From assembly GCF_010820565.1 (NCBI RefSeq), contig NZ_JAAIJQ010000004.1:62001-126000 (forward strand): 64,000 nucleotides of DNA, in the 5' to 3' direction. The notes under the pieces are model-generated. The model worked only from the letters and a program-made list of their open reading frames with translations. It made no database searches and had not been told where the DNA came from. Below are positions 35,420 through 43,551 of this stretch, piece by piece (the stretch's first letter is position 1; every line of letters begins with the position of its first letter). The DNA is from Thiorhodococcus minor (GTDB lineage Bacteria; Pseudomonadota; Gammaproteobacteria; Chromatiales; Chromatiaceae). The translations under genes and the position numbers were made by a program.

Positions 35420-36895
35420 TCAATGGCGCACGCGCGTCGTCCAGCTGAGGGTGATTGCGCCGTTTGCCGGCACCTGCACCCGCCAAGACGCCAGATGGGC
35501 GGCGTCTTTGGTGTGGGGCTGGCTTGCCTTCACCATCTCCCAGTCGCCCGGGATGCGCTCTCGCACGGTGACGTCGACGGGCTCGTCCTTGGCGTTCTTG
35601 ATCTCCATCTCGAAGCTGGCCTCGTAGAGGTAGTCGTAGGCACCTGAGCCGGCCAGCTTCTTGAAGCCCCGTTGCTTGCGTCTCGCGGTCACGTCGAAGC
35701 TCTCGCCGAGCTTGAGCGAGACCCGTTCGTTCTTGGGCGTATGGTCGATGGCATCTTCGCCAATGAATTGCGCGTTGCCGCGGCTGTCCTTGGTGTAGAC
35801 GCGCACGGTTCCCTTCGGCAGGGGGATGCCGAGCGCACCCTCCTGATTGACGAATTTGAGGTATGAGGTGACGGCGACCGGCATCCAGCCGTCTCCCATG
35901 CTCGCTCGATAGGCGTGGGCCTGCCCCTGGGCGACCAGCTCCTTGGTCACCGCGACCGCGGGCGCGGATAGGAGGGCGACCTGCTTGGTTTGCTGATTCA
36001 GCACATCCGTCCGGTGTGGCAGTGAGTAGAGGTGGTACTCGGACAGCGACTCCTCTTCCGGCATGGGGGCGGCGGCCGCCATGACCATGCCGCGCTCCAC
36101 GGCCGGCGGGAGCATGGGCGGTCGCACCTGGTTGACCTCCCCGGCGACGAGCTGGACTTGCGCATTGCGATAGGCGATGCCGCTGTTGTTTGTCAGTGTG
36201 ATCCAGCCGTTCAGGTCCATGGATCGCTCGTCCGCCGCGAGATCCGCGACATAGTCGGCGCGCCAGGAAAGCCCGCCTGTGAGATAGGAGAGCTCCAGAG
36301 GTCCTTCGGCGTCCGAGCCAGAGCGCAGATGTAGGACCAGCGTGGGCTGATCGCGGAGGTCGTCCGGCACGTCCGGGAAGGACAGATGACCGACGATCTC
36401 GGTCTCGATGCGGTCGTCGTAGCGCAGCACGACACCCTTGTTCACGGCAAGGACGGTCGCTGCTTCCTTGGTCCGCTCGCCCGCTTCATTGGTGCGAATC
36501 ACCTCGACGCGTCGCCCCAGATATTTTTTCAGCAGACTCTCGGGGGTCAGCAGGTCGAAGTCGAAGTTCTGCTCGATCAACGTCAGGCTCAGGGCATCGT
36601 CTGCCGTGTTGAGCAGGGCGGTCTCCGGGCGGATACCCACCGAGACATTGCGCCAGGCCAGCCGGTTGTCGCCGGCCGCGAGCCTGACGAGGCGCCTGTC
36701 CTTGATCAGCGCGAGATCCTCGTTGTAGATGGTCACGGCGAGCGCCTGCTGAGCGGAATCCTCGATGCGCTGCTCGTCCGTCATGGCGGCTCCCTTGGCT
36801 GGTGTGAATATGAGGGACAAGGCGGTGGCGGAGGCGAAAATGCTCGCCCGCACGCCGCGGCGCGCGCGTCTTGCTATAAGAGATGCTGTATGCAT
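35420..36895 (-). CDS. Exported DUF4139 domain protein
   Basis: A 491-residue protein with a signal peptide (MHTASLIARRARRGVR, then ASIFASATALSLIFTPAKGA). The mature part matches the DUF4139 family: an N-terminal beta region that begins LAVTIYNEDLALIKDRR, a central GGLSWRADYVADL segment, and a C-terminal immunoglobulin-like part ending in ASWRVQVPANGAITLSWTTRVRH. Family members are secreted or periplasmic with no known enzymatic role in bacteria. ATG at 36895 is chosen because the upstream 98 codons are Arg/Pro-rich and precede the signal peptide. It converges on epmA, 22 bp away. Function unknown. Confidence 0.82.
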   Translation of the reverse strand: MHTASLIARRARRGVRASIFASATALSLIFTPAKGAAMTDEQRIEDSAQQALAVTIYNEDLALIKDRRLVRLAAGDNRLAWRNVSVGIRPETALLNTADDALSLTLIEQNFDFDLLTPESLLKKYLGRRVEVIRTNEAGERTKEAATVLAVNKGVVLRYDDRIETEIVGHLSFPDVPDDLRDQPTLVLHLRSGSDAEGPLELSYLTGGLSWRADYVADLAADERSMDLNGWITLTNNSGIAYRNAQVQLVAGEVNQVRPPMLPPAVERGMVMAAAAPMPEEESLSEYHLYSLPHRTDVLNQQTKQVALLSAPAVAVTKELVAQGQAHAYRASMGDGWMPVAVTSYLKFVNQEGALGIPLPKGTVRVYTKDSRGNAQFIGEDAIDHTPKNERVSLKLGESFDVTARRKQRGFKKLAGSGAYDYLYEASFEMEIKNAKDEPVDVTVRERIPGDWEMVKASQPHTKDAAHLASWRVQVPANGAITLSWTTRVRH

Positions 36896-37014
36896 GGAAA
36901 ACGACCTTCCTGGAGCAGGTGCTCGGTAGAGGACGCGCGCCAAAGGCGTGATCTTCAAGCCGGCCGATGGCATGCCGCGCCGATGCACGAACCATAGCGC
37001 ATCGCGCCGCCGCC

Positions 37015-37039
37015 GTAGGAGCCCGCTTGCGGGCGACGG
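37015..37039. repeat. REP-like palindromic element
   Basis: GTAGGAGCCCGCTTGCGGGC at 37015-37034 followed by GACGG. This is the classic shape of a REP element: a GTAG head and a GCCCGC/GCGGGC stem with a TT loop. It is normally dispersed by a TnpA-REP transposase that is not in the window. Confidence 0.8.
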
Positions 37040-37110
37040 CGCCGATCGTCGACTGGCCCGGCCTTCTGCTGAGAGGGTGAACAAGCGTAGAGACTGTGAA
37101 GAAATTCTGC

Positions 37111-37194
37111 GTAGGTTGGGCTGAGGTACGAAGCCCAACATGGCGGCTAGCCTAACGCTTTGATCGTTGGGCCTCCTGCGTCGGCCCAACCTAC
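37111..37194. repeat. 84-bp palindromic dispersed repeat
   Basis: Terminal inverted repeats GTAGGTTGGGC (37111-37121) and GCCCAACCTAC (37184-37194) are perfect over 11 bp. Inner arms GAAGCCCAACA (37130-37140) and GTTGGGCCTCC (37166-37176) suggest a double hairpin. I recall closely similar GTAGGTTGGGCTGAG...GCCCAACCTAC units as common repeats in several gammaproteobacterial genomes. Confidence 0.75.
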
Positions 37195-37501
37195 ACCAAT
37201 CTGCGATCTTCGCGGTGCGCTTGGATTACTCTCACAGTCTCGTAGCTCAGTTCACCAACGCCGACGCGGGATTCGGTGGCTTCGCGCTCGCTCGTGCATC
37301 CTACCGGTCCAACTGACGGTCAAGGCCCGGGCGGCGACGCGCTAGGCACCCTGGGACGACACCTCGACATCGCCACCCGATAGACCGGGTGAAGCTCTCG
37401 GCGAGCCATCGCTTGGTCTCGCCGGCGTCAGTGGAAGACCCTATCGGTCGGTGAGCTGCGGTGTCGCGAGATCGGGACTCGGGACGCCGCGAGCGACGCG
37501 G

Positions 37502-38281
37502 TCAGTCCAGCACCCGCTTGTAGCTTTCCCAGGTGGCATAGCCGAGAAGCGGGAAGATGACGATCATCCCAACGAAAAAGGTCAGGATCCCGATCCCGCT
37601 GAAGGCGACGATGATGGCGGCCCAGAGGATCATGGCCGGCCAATTCCGCGTAAAGGCGCGGACGCTGGCTTGGATGGCCGTGATGGGGCCGGCATCCCGA
37701 TCCAGGATCAGCGGGATGGCCATGGCGCTGGTGACGAAGACCGCCGCGGCGAGGATGAAGCCGATTCCGATGAAGAAGGCGGTGACGACCGGATCGAAGC
37801 CTGTGCCGCCCAGGACGGATTGATAACTTTGGATGCTCGGCGCGAAGGCGCTGAACTGGACCGCGAACAGCAGCGCTGACAGCCGCACCCAGGCCGCCGC
37901 GATGAGGCCGAGGAAGAGGGCGAAGAGGCTGAGGTTGGTTCGGCGCTCCCAGATGAGCCCGAGACTCTCGCGGATGCTCACCGCCGAATCGGACCCGCTT
38001 TGACGGGCCGCCACATAGAGACCCGCGGCCAAGAAGGGGCCCGCGAGCATGAGGCCCGTCAGGAAGGCGACCGTGAACCAAGGCAAGGACCAGGTCAATA
38101 AGACGGTGAGCCAGCAAGCCAAGGCGAAGACGACTCCGTACAGCAGGCTATGGGCCGGGTGTCTCGCGAAGGTCTTGGCGCCTTGTCCGATCCAGTCCAG
38201 TGGCTCGGCGAGCTCGACCTTGCGAATCGCGGGTAGGTCTGATCCCTGTGACTGGTGGTCGTGGATGGCATGGGCTCCCAT
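37502..38281 (-). CDS. DUF2189 integral membrane protein
   Basis: A 259-residue protein with about six hydrophobic helices (for example SLLYGVVFALACWLTVLL, LFLGLIAAAWVRLSALLF, AFFIGIGFILAAAVFV, MILWAAIIVAFSGIGIL, FFVGMIVIFPLLGYATW). The N-terminal soluble part contains RKVELAEPLDWIGQGAKTF, which with ATWESYKRV at the C-terminus marks the DUF2189 family. No function is established; members occur near cytochrome oxidase or stress genes in some proteobacteria. ATG at 38281. It stands alone and diverges from the iron-sulfur protein gene. Confidence 0.85.
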   Translation of the reverse strand: MGAHAIHDHQSQGSDLPAIRKVELAEPLDWIGQGAKTFARHPAHSLLYGVVFALACWLTVLLTWSLPWFTVAFLTGLMLAGPFLAAGLYVAARQSGSDSAVSIRESLGLIWERRTNLSLFALFLGLIAAAWVRLSALLFAVQFSAFAPSIQSYQSVLGGTGFDPVVTAFFIGIGFILAAAVFVTSAMAIPLILDRDAGPITAIQASVRAFTRNWPAMILWAAIIVAFSGIGILTFFVGMIVIFPLLGYATWESYKRVLD

Positions 38282-38596
38282 GGCGATTCCTCCGGTGGAT
38301 GGTATCTAGGGCCAGCGTTATCGGCCGGGTTTTCCCCGCTCTGCGTCTGGATGCTGAAGGCCAAGGGCCTCGGCTGCGACGCGCGTCGACCTTCTCATGC
38401 TGCCGACTACATCCTAGGGCTTAGGTCGGATATTCCGAGATTTCAACCCTTGTCTGACTTGGGTGAAGCCCCATGCTGCTTAGCAGCGGGTACAGCCTGA
38501 GCAGAGGATGGAGCGTGCTTGAGGCACCGACTCTCCTTAGCCAACGCCTCTGCAGCTCGCGGTCGCCTCAGCCTAATCCATTGGAGAATTCGAGCC

Positions 38597-39247
38597 ATGA
38601 GTGATGCGCCGGTCAAGAAGTTCGAGGGTAAAGACATCGATATCAGCTTCGACTCACGCCTTTGTATCGGCGTGGGCGAATGCGGCAAGTCGGCCGGCGA
38701 GCTCTTCGTCGGCGGGCGCGACCCTTGGTGCGCCCCTGACGTGGTCGACAAGGCCGAAGCCCGCGAGATCGTCGAGCGGTGCCCGAGCGGGGCGCTGACC
38801 TACGAGGACAAGAGCGGGGAGCCCGAGGCGGCGCCCGCGGCGAACGAAATCCTGGTGGCCTACAACGGTCCCTACTATCTGCACGGCGAGCTGGAGATCG
38901 AAGGTGCGCCGAAAGACATGCCCGGCGTTCGCCATCGCGCGGCGCTGTGCCGCTGTGGCGCTTCCAAGAATAAGCCGTTCTGCGATAACAGCCACGTGCA
39001 GGCGCAGTTCCAGGACGCCGGCGCGGTTGGAGAGCCAGGGCCAGGCCTTGCGGGAAAGGATGGCCTGCTGAGCGTGCGTGTCATCCCGGACGGACCCTTG
39101 AAGCTGCAGGGAAATGTGACCATTGCGACCGGCTCCGGCCGGAAGGCTTGGCAGGGAACGGGGACGGCCCTCTGTCGCTGCGGGGCGTCCAAGAACAAGC
39201 CGTTTTGCGACGGGAGCCATCGCGAGGCGGGGTTCAAGAGCGACTGA
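38597..39247 (+). CDS. Iron-sulfur protein with Fer4_19 and two CDGSH domains
   Basis: A 216-residue protein with three metal centres predicted. Residues 10-72 form a divergent 4Fe-4S mono-cluster domain (Fer4_19) with C23, C29, C45 and C62. Two CDGSH-type 2Fe-2S domains follow: C118, C120, C129 and H133; then C193, C195, C204 and H208 in the motif CRCGASKNKPFCDGSH. The first copy reads CDNSH, so only the second has the exact CDGSH sequence, but both keep the three-Cys one-His ligands. CDGSH clusters are labile redox sensors or cluster donors. ATG at 38597 follows GGAG at 38583. No partner reductase is nearby. A role in redox sensing or iron-sulfur repair is inference. Confidence 0.9.
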   Translation: MSDAPVKKFEGKDIDISFDSRLCIGVGECGKSAGELFVGGRDPWCAPDVVDKAEAREIVERCPSGALTYEDKSGEPEAAPAANEILVAYNGPYYLHGELEIEGAPKDMPGVRHRAALCRCGASKNKPFCDNSHVQAQFQDAGAVGEPGPGLAGKDGLLSVRVIPDGPLKLQGNVTIATGSGRKAWQGTGTALCRCGASKNKPFCDGSHREAGFKSD

Positions 39248-39593
39248 CCTCGTCGGGAAGTCGAACCGCAAAGACGCAAAGGACGCGAAGAACAAGGATC
39301 TGTGGATGCGAGTCGATCGTCCGCTGGCCGAGCACGGTCGATTGCGCGGCACATCTTGACCCTTTGTGCGCTTTGTGGTGCGACAGCCCTGCTCGGGATT
39401 GACGACCGGCTGACGACTCGCAACCCAGCCCGCCGTGCGTTGCCAAAACGGCGCCGTCTGTCCGAAACCCTGTGGTCCCGACCTGGCCTGCTTCGCCGCG
39501 CGCGAGGCCGTCATCATGCTGTGACCAGGTCTCAAGAACGCCGACTTACCACTGGCGTATGCTTGTCGCCCCCTGAGCCTCTAGGAGACCCTC
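39248..39593. other. 346-bp intergenic region
   Basis: Contains an imperfect inverted repeat of the GCAAAG-heptad kind: AACCGCAAAGACGCAAAGGA at 39264-39283 and, in the opposite sense, GACCCTTTGTGCGCTTTGTGG at 39358-39378. The rest, up to the SPFH gene at 39594, presumably holds its promoter. No gene is supported. Confidence 0.6.
39264..39379. repeat. GCAAAG-heptad inverted repeat element
   Basis: The left arm (39264-39290) repeats the word GCAAAGRC twice; the right arm (39358-39379) is the degraded complement. Elements of this style (ACCGCAAAGACGCAAAGGACGC) recur in intergenic regions of many beta- and gammaproteobacteria. Similarity is judged by eye. Confidence 0.55.
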
Positions 39594-40580
39594 ATGACGT
39601 CACTGACCGCATTCATGCTCGGTCTGTTCGTGTTCATCGTCTACAAGGTATTCGTCCGCGCCTTCTACACCGTAAAGCCGGATGAGCGCGCCATCATCAC
39701 GTCCTTCGGACGCGCCCAGCGCCTGGGCAAGCTGATGGTGGAGGACGGCTCGCTCAACGAGGAGGAGCATCGGCGCTATCGCTTCCCACGGCTGCGCACC
39801 ATCGGCCCGGGCGGCCCCTACTTCAAATGGCCCTGGCAGGAGGTCCACAAGGTCCGTGTCGTCACCCAGTCCGTCGATCTGACCTGGGATCCGACCAAGT
39901 CCCAAAACACGGTCGAGGCCGTGACCAAGGACAATCTGACGACGGGGGTGGGAGGCCAGATCCGGTTCCGCGTCTCGGAAAACAACCTCTACGCCTACTT
40001 CTTCGGCGTCGATAGCCCGCTCGAGCATGTGATGGGTTATTTCATCTCGGTGCTGCGCGAGCGCATCGCCAACTTCGTGGACCCCAAGGGCGAGAGCCTG
40101 GTCGGCGACACCGAGCTGCCGCAGAGTGGCGCCCAGTCCGAGCTGTCGGAAGGGGTTTCCATCAACGACCTGCGCAAGAATCTGCCCCTGCTGAACGACT
40201 ACATGGAGCAGCAGTGCCGCTCGACCGGGGCGCGCTATGGCATCGAGCTGGACGCCGCGCTCATCACCCAGATCGACCCGCCGCCCGAGGTGGACCGGGC
40301 GCTCTCCGCGATCAATACCACGCGCAATCAGGTCGCCGCGGATATCAGCACGGCCCGCGCGGACGCCGAGCAGCAGATCACCATGAGCAAGCGGGCGGTC
40401 GACATCGCGCGCAACAACGCCCAGGCCGAGGTCGCCCCGCTCAAGGAGCTGGCGGACACCCTGACCAGGATCAAGGCCTCCGGCGGGCCGAATGCGCTGC
40501 GGACCTACATCCGCAACCTGCGCGTACCTCTGCTCGGCCAGGCCAAGCGCATCGTTCAGGCCAGTGGCCCCAGCCAGTGA
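39594..40580 (+). CDS. SPFH/band 7 membrane protein (first of pair)
   Basis: A 328-residue prohibitin/stomatin-like protein. One N-terminal membrane helix (about 4-22, LTAFMLGLFVFIVYKVFV) anchors a cytoplasmic or periplasmic SPFH domain: VKPDERAIITSFGRAQRL, then a WPWQEVHKVRVVTQSVDLTW strand pair and TKDNLTTGVGGQIRFRV. A coiled coil follows (about 245-300). SPFH proteins form large ring-like scaffolds at the membrane and recruit proteases or organise lipids. It lies 18 bp before a second SPFH gene, and the two are probably co-transcribed, like the HflK/HflC and QmcA-type pairs. The partner protease is not next to them. Confidence 0.88.
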   Translation: MTSLTAFMLGLFVFIVYKVFVRAFYTVKPDERAIITSFGRAQRLGKLMVEDGSLNEEEHRRYRFPRLRTIGPGGPYFKWPWQEVHKVRVVTQSVDLTWDPTKSQNTVEAVTKDNLTTGVGGQIRFRVSENNLYAYFFGVDSPLEHVMGYFISVLRERIANFVDPKGESLVGDTELPQSGAQSELSEGVSINDLRKNLPLLNDYMEQQCRSTGARYGIELDAALITQIDPPPEVDRALSAINTTRNQVAADISTARADAEQQITMSKRAVDIARNNAQAEVAPLKELADTLTRIKASGGPNALRTYIRNLRVPLLGQAKRIVQASGPSQ

Positions 40581-40598
40581 CCTAGGGAGGATAGCGAC

Positions 40599-41495
40599 AT
40601 GACATTCGGACTCGACATGGCCATCGGCCCAATCATCGGCTTCGTCATCGGGCTGCTCTACATCCCCCTGCTGCTGGGCATCGCGCGGGCCCTCGGGCTC
40701 TACGCCATCGTGCGCGAGCGCGAGGCCCAGGTCTTCACCCTCTTCGGCAAGGTCATCGGGACACTCGAAGAGCCTGGGATCCGCTTCCCCATCGGCTACT
40801 TCGGCGTCAAGGCGCTGCTGGTGCCCTTCTTCGGCAAGCTCTACCGAGTGCCGACCACCCTGCGTCAGCACTATCTGCGCGACCAGATGGTGAACTCGGA
40901 GGAAGGTACGCCCATGGGCGTGGGGATCTGGTACGAGATGCAGGTCAGCGACCCGGTCTCCTATCTCTTCAGCAACGCCAACCCCGAGGGCTCGCTGCAG
41001 GCGAATGTGGCCAGCTCGACCATCTCCACGCTCAGCAACTTGGAAATGGACAAGATGCTGGAGGATCGCCACCAGCTCAGCCGGCGGGTGCGGGCGGCCG
41101 TCTCGCCCCTGTCCGAGCACTGGGGCTATCAGCTCGGCTCCGTCTACATCCGCAAGGTCGCCTTCACGGATCGGCAGATGGTCGACAACATCACCGACAA
41201 GGTGGTCAAGCGTCTGGTCCAGGTGACCAGCGCCATGAAGCAGGATGGTGAGAACCGCGTCGGTCTCATCAAGAGTGAGACGGCCTACAAAGTCTCGCAG
41301 AAGATGGCCGAGGCCGCCGCGGCCAGACCCGCGATCGTCGGTGAGGCGCTCAACAACATCGCTCAGCAGGACACCGAGGTCCTGGATGCGGTGATGGAGG
41401 TCATGGAGACGGAGCAGCTCATCAATTCGGGCGCCGAGGTCGACGTCCTGCCCCGCGATTCGGAGCTCTTGGTTCAGCTTGGAAACGCCGGCTGA
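40599..41495 (+). CDS. SPFH/band 7 membrane protein (second of pair)
   Basis: A 298-residue protein. A long N-terminal membrane segment (about 8-37, with two Gly-rich stretches) leads into an SPFH domain: YAIVREREAQVFTLFGKVIG, EPGIRFPIGYFGVKALL and YEMQVSDPVSYLFSNANPEGSL. A helical region including KSETAYKVSQKMAEAAAARP follows. The C-terminus ends DVLPRDSELLVQLGNAG. It is a distant sister of the preceding protein, so a hetero-oligomer is likely. ATG at 40599 follows GGGAGGATAGCGAC. A strong palindrome after the stop (41509-41536) may end the transcript. Confidence 0.87.
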   Translation: MTFGLDMAIGPIIGFVIGLLYIPLLLGIARALGLYAIVREREAQVFTLFGKVIGTLEEPGIRFPIGYFGVKALLVPFFGKLYRVPTTLRQHYLRDQMVNSEEGTPMGVGIWYEMQVSDPVSYLFSNANPEGSLQANVASSTISTLSNLEMDKMLEDRHQLSRRVRAAVSPLSEHWGYQLGSVYIRKVAFTDRQMVDNITDKVVKRLVQVTSAMKQDGENRVGLIKSETAYKVSQKMAEAAAARPAIVGEALNNIAQQDTEVLDAVMEVMETEQLINSGAEVDVLPRDSELLVQLGNAG

Positions 41496-41508
41496 GGTAA
41501 GCTTGCGT

Positions 41509-41536
41509 CCCCGTCGGCCGACCCAGGCCGTCGGGG
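41509..41536 (+). terminator. Strong hairpin after the SPFH pair
   Basis: CCCCGTCGGCC (41509-41519) and GGCCGTCGGGG (41526-41536) form an 11-position stem with one T-T mismatch and a 6-nt loop. No T-run follows, so it may be a weak or Rho-assisted terminator or an RNA-stabilising hairpin. Confidence 0.45.
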
Positions 41537-41662
41537 CGTGACGACAGCGAGCCCTCAGTGGCGCTTGTGGAGCCCTGAAGCGGACGCGAGGTGCAGCTCT
41601 CGGTCCCCCTTGCAATGAGCTCCGCGCGCCTTTCAATTCAAGTCGCTTCTTGAAAATCCTCA

Positions 41663-42298
41663 GTGCCAGCTTGTTGTTGCTTCGATTTCGACGGAACGCT
41701 CGTCAAGAGCATGGATGTCGCCTTCAGCGCCTTCGAGCGCGTCGGCCCAGAGATGGGCTGCAAGCCGCTCACGCGCGACGCGCTCCTGGCCATGCGTGGA
41801 ATGCACGTTCGGGAGGTCATTCGCGAGATGGGGATCCCCTTCTACCGCGTCCCTCGTCTCGCCAAGCGGATGCGTCAAGCGATGCGCGCAGACCTCATGG
41901 AGACCCCTCCGGTCGATGGTGTCATTGAAGCCTTGGAGGTACTTGTGGCCCGCGGGCATCGCGTCGGCATCCTCTCATCCAACGCGCGCGACAGCGTCTT
42001 GGAGTACGCCGAGCGGCACGGCTTGAAGGGGCTCGACTTCGTCGTCGGCGGGGCGGCCTTGCTCAAGAAGGAGTCGGCCTTGCGCCGTCTGCTGCGGCGC
42101 GAGCGCCTGGCTGCGGGCGACGTCGTCTATGTTGGCGACGAGGTGCGCGATGTCGAGGCAGCCCGCGCCGTCGGCGTCGCCGCGGTCGCCGTCGGCTGGG
42201 GCTACAACTCGCCGGAGGGGCTGGCGCGGGCCGCCCCCGACCATCTTCTGAATCACCCTCGCGAATTGCTCGCCTTAACAAGTTTTAACGGGTCTTAG
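41663..42298 (+). CDS. HAD-family hydrolase, phosphoglycolate phosphatase-like
   Basis: A 211-residue HAD phosphatase. Motif I is FDFDGTLVKS near residue 7, motif II is the Ser of GILSSNARD, motif III the Lys region ALLKKESALRRLL, and motif IV VYVGDEVRDVEAARA. A helical cap domain (about residues 18-85) is present. It resembles Gph/PGP-type phosphatases; substrate unknown. The likely start is GTG 41663, since the frame opens there just before CCCFDFDGTL; no good ribosome binding site is seen. It is separated from the SPFH pair by 167 bp and from the MoxR gene by about 135 bp. Confidence 0.85.
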   Translation: MPACCCFDFDGTLVKSMDVAFSAFERVGPEMGCKPLTRDALLAMRGMHVREVIREMGIPFYRVPRLAKRMRQAMRADLMETPPVDGVIEALEVLVARGHRVGILSSNARDSVLEYAERHGLKGLDFVVGGAALLKKESALRRLLRRERLAAGDVVYVGDEVRDVEAARAVGVAAVAVGWGYNSPEGLARAAPDHLLNHPRELLALTSFNGS

Positions 42299-42433
42299 CT
42301 CGAAAAACCTGTAAGGCTATAGGGCAAGTTGAGAGCACGCGGCAGGCCAAAGACCATCGCCGCAGCCGGCCGTGCCGCTTTGCGTCCTCGGTCGGCGGGG
42401 ATGCTCGAGAGGCAGGCCGCAGGTAGGAGAGCT

Positions 42434-43408
42434 ATGCAGGAGACGCTGGATCCGAAGCACGAATTCGCTGGGCTGCGCGAGCAGATCGGTCGGTCCATCC
42501 TGGGGCAGCAGATGCTCATCGATCGGTTGCTGATCGCGCTGCTCGCGGACGGGCATCTACTGGTCGAGGGCGCTCCCGGTCTCGCTAAGACGACGGCGAT
42601 CAAGCACTTGGCGCAGGGTTTGGAGGGCGATTTCCATCGCGTCCAGTTCACCCCGGACCTCTTGCCGGCGGATTTGACGGGGACCGAGATCTATCGTCCG
42701 CATGATGGCAGCTTCCGTTTCGATCGCGGGCCCATCTTCCACAATCTCCTGCTCGCGGACGAGGTCAACCGGGCGCCCGCCAAGGTGCAGTCGGCGCTGC
42801 TGGAGGCCATGGGCGAGCGACAGGTGACTGTTGGCCGCGAGACCTATCAGCTGCCCGCGCTCTTCCTGGTGATGGCGACCCAAAACCCGATCGAGCAGGA
42901 GGGGACCTATCCGCTCCCAGAGGCGCAGCTCGACCGCTTCCTGATGCATGTGCGCGTCGACTATCCGGACCTCGAGACCGAGCGCGCCATTCTCCGGCTC
43001 AATCGCGACGAGGCGCGGGAAGAGCGCTCGGGGGCGCGCGGGGTCGTCGTCAGCCAGGCCCATGTCTTCGCCGCCCGGCGGGCGATCTTGGAGCTCTATA
43101 TGGCACCAGAGGTCGAGGACTATCTGGTCCACCTGGTGATGGCGACGCGCAAGCCGGGGGCTTATGCGCTCGAGCTGGAGGGCTGGCTGAGATTCGGCGC
43201 GAGTCCGCGCGCCACCATCGCGCTGGACCGCTGCGCGCGGGCGCTCGCCTGGCTCAATGGGCGGGACTTCGTCTCACCCGAGGACGTACAGGCGATCGCG
43301 CCCGATGTCCTGCGCCACCGCGTGCTGCTCTCCTATGAGTCCGAGGCGGAAGGCCGCCAGGCGGACGATTTCATCCGGGCGCTCTTGACGCGCGTCCCCG
43401 CGCCCTAG
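42434..43408 (+). CDS. MoxR-family AAA+ ATPase
   Basis: A 324-residue MoxR ATPase. Walker A is LVEGAPGLAKTTAIKHLA, Walker B LLLADEVNRAPAKVQSALLEAM, sensor 1 MATQNPIEQEGTYPLPEAQLDRF, and sensor 2 region FGASPRATIALDRCARALAWL. MoxR proteins work with von Willebrand factor A domain proteins in maturation or protection of other complexes. ATG at 42434 is preceded by TAGGAG. It heads the run of DUF58, DUF4381, BatA, BatB-C and BatD genes, with a 143-bp gap before DUF58. Confidence 0.94.
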   Translation: MQETLDPKHEFAGLREQIGRSILGQQMLIDRLLIALLADGHLLVEGAPGLAKTTAIKHLAQGLEGDFHRVQFTPDLLPADLTGTEIYRPHDGSFRFDRGPIFHNLLLADEVNRAPAKVQSALLEAMGERQVTVGRETYQLPALFLVMATQNPIEQEGTYPLPEAQLDRFLMHVRVDYPDLETERAILRLNRDEAREERSGARGVVVSQAHVFAARRAILELYMAPEVEDYLVHLVMATRKPGAYALELEGWLRFGASPRATIALDRCARALAWLNGRDFVSPEDVQAIAPDVLRHRVLLSYESEAEGRQADDFIRALLTRVPAP

Positions 43409-43551
43409 GCCGCCGGGGCGCTGAGATGCGCATCAGGCAAAGGAGCTGGGATGGTCCGTTTAGCCGCTAGCCGGAGTCGGGCGCCTGATCGAGTTGGGCG
43501 CTGGGCAAGCCTGAGGCTCGGCTGGCCGATCCTAGTTGAACATCAGACGGC

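Larger units (their letters stand above)
36896..37501. other. 606-bp intergenic region with two repeat elements
   Basis: No gene. It contains a REP-like element (37015-37039) and an 84-bp palindromic element (37111-37194), listed separately. The remainder to 37501 is between two minus-strand genes and shows no promoter I can support. Confidence 0.6.

Noticed and set aside
39600-41636. A 678-codon minus-strand frame antisense to the SPFH pair
   Set aside because: No recognisable domain; composition is that of a codon shadow, and both SPFH proteins on the plus strand are convincing.
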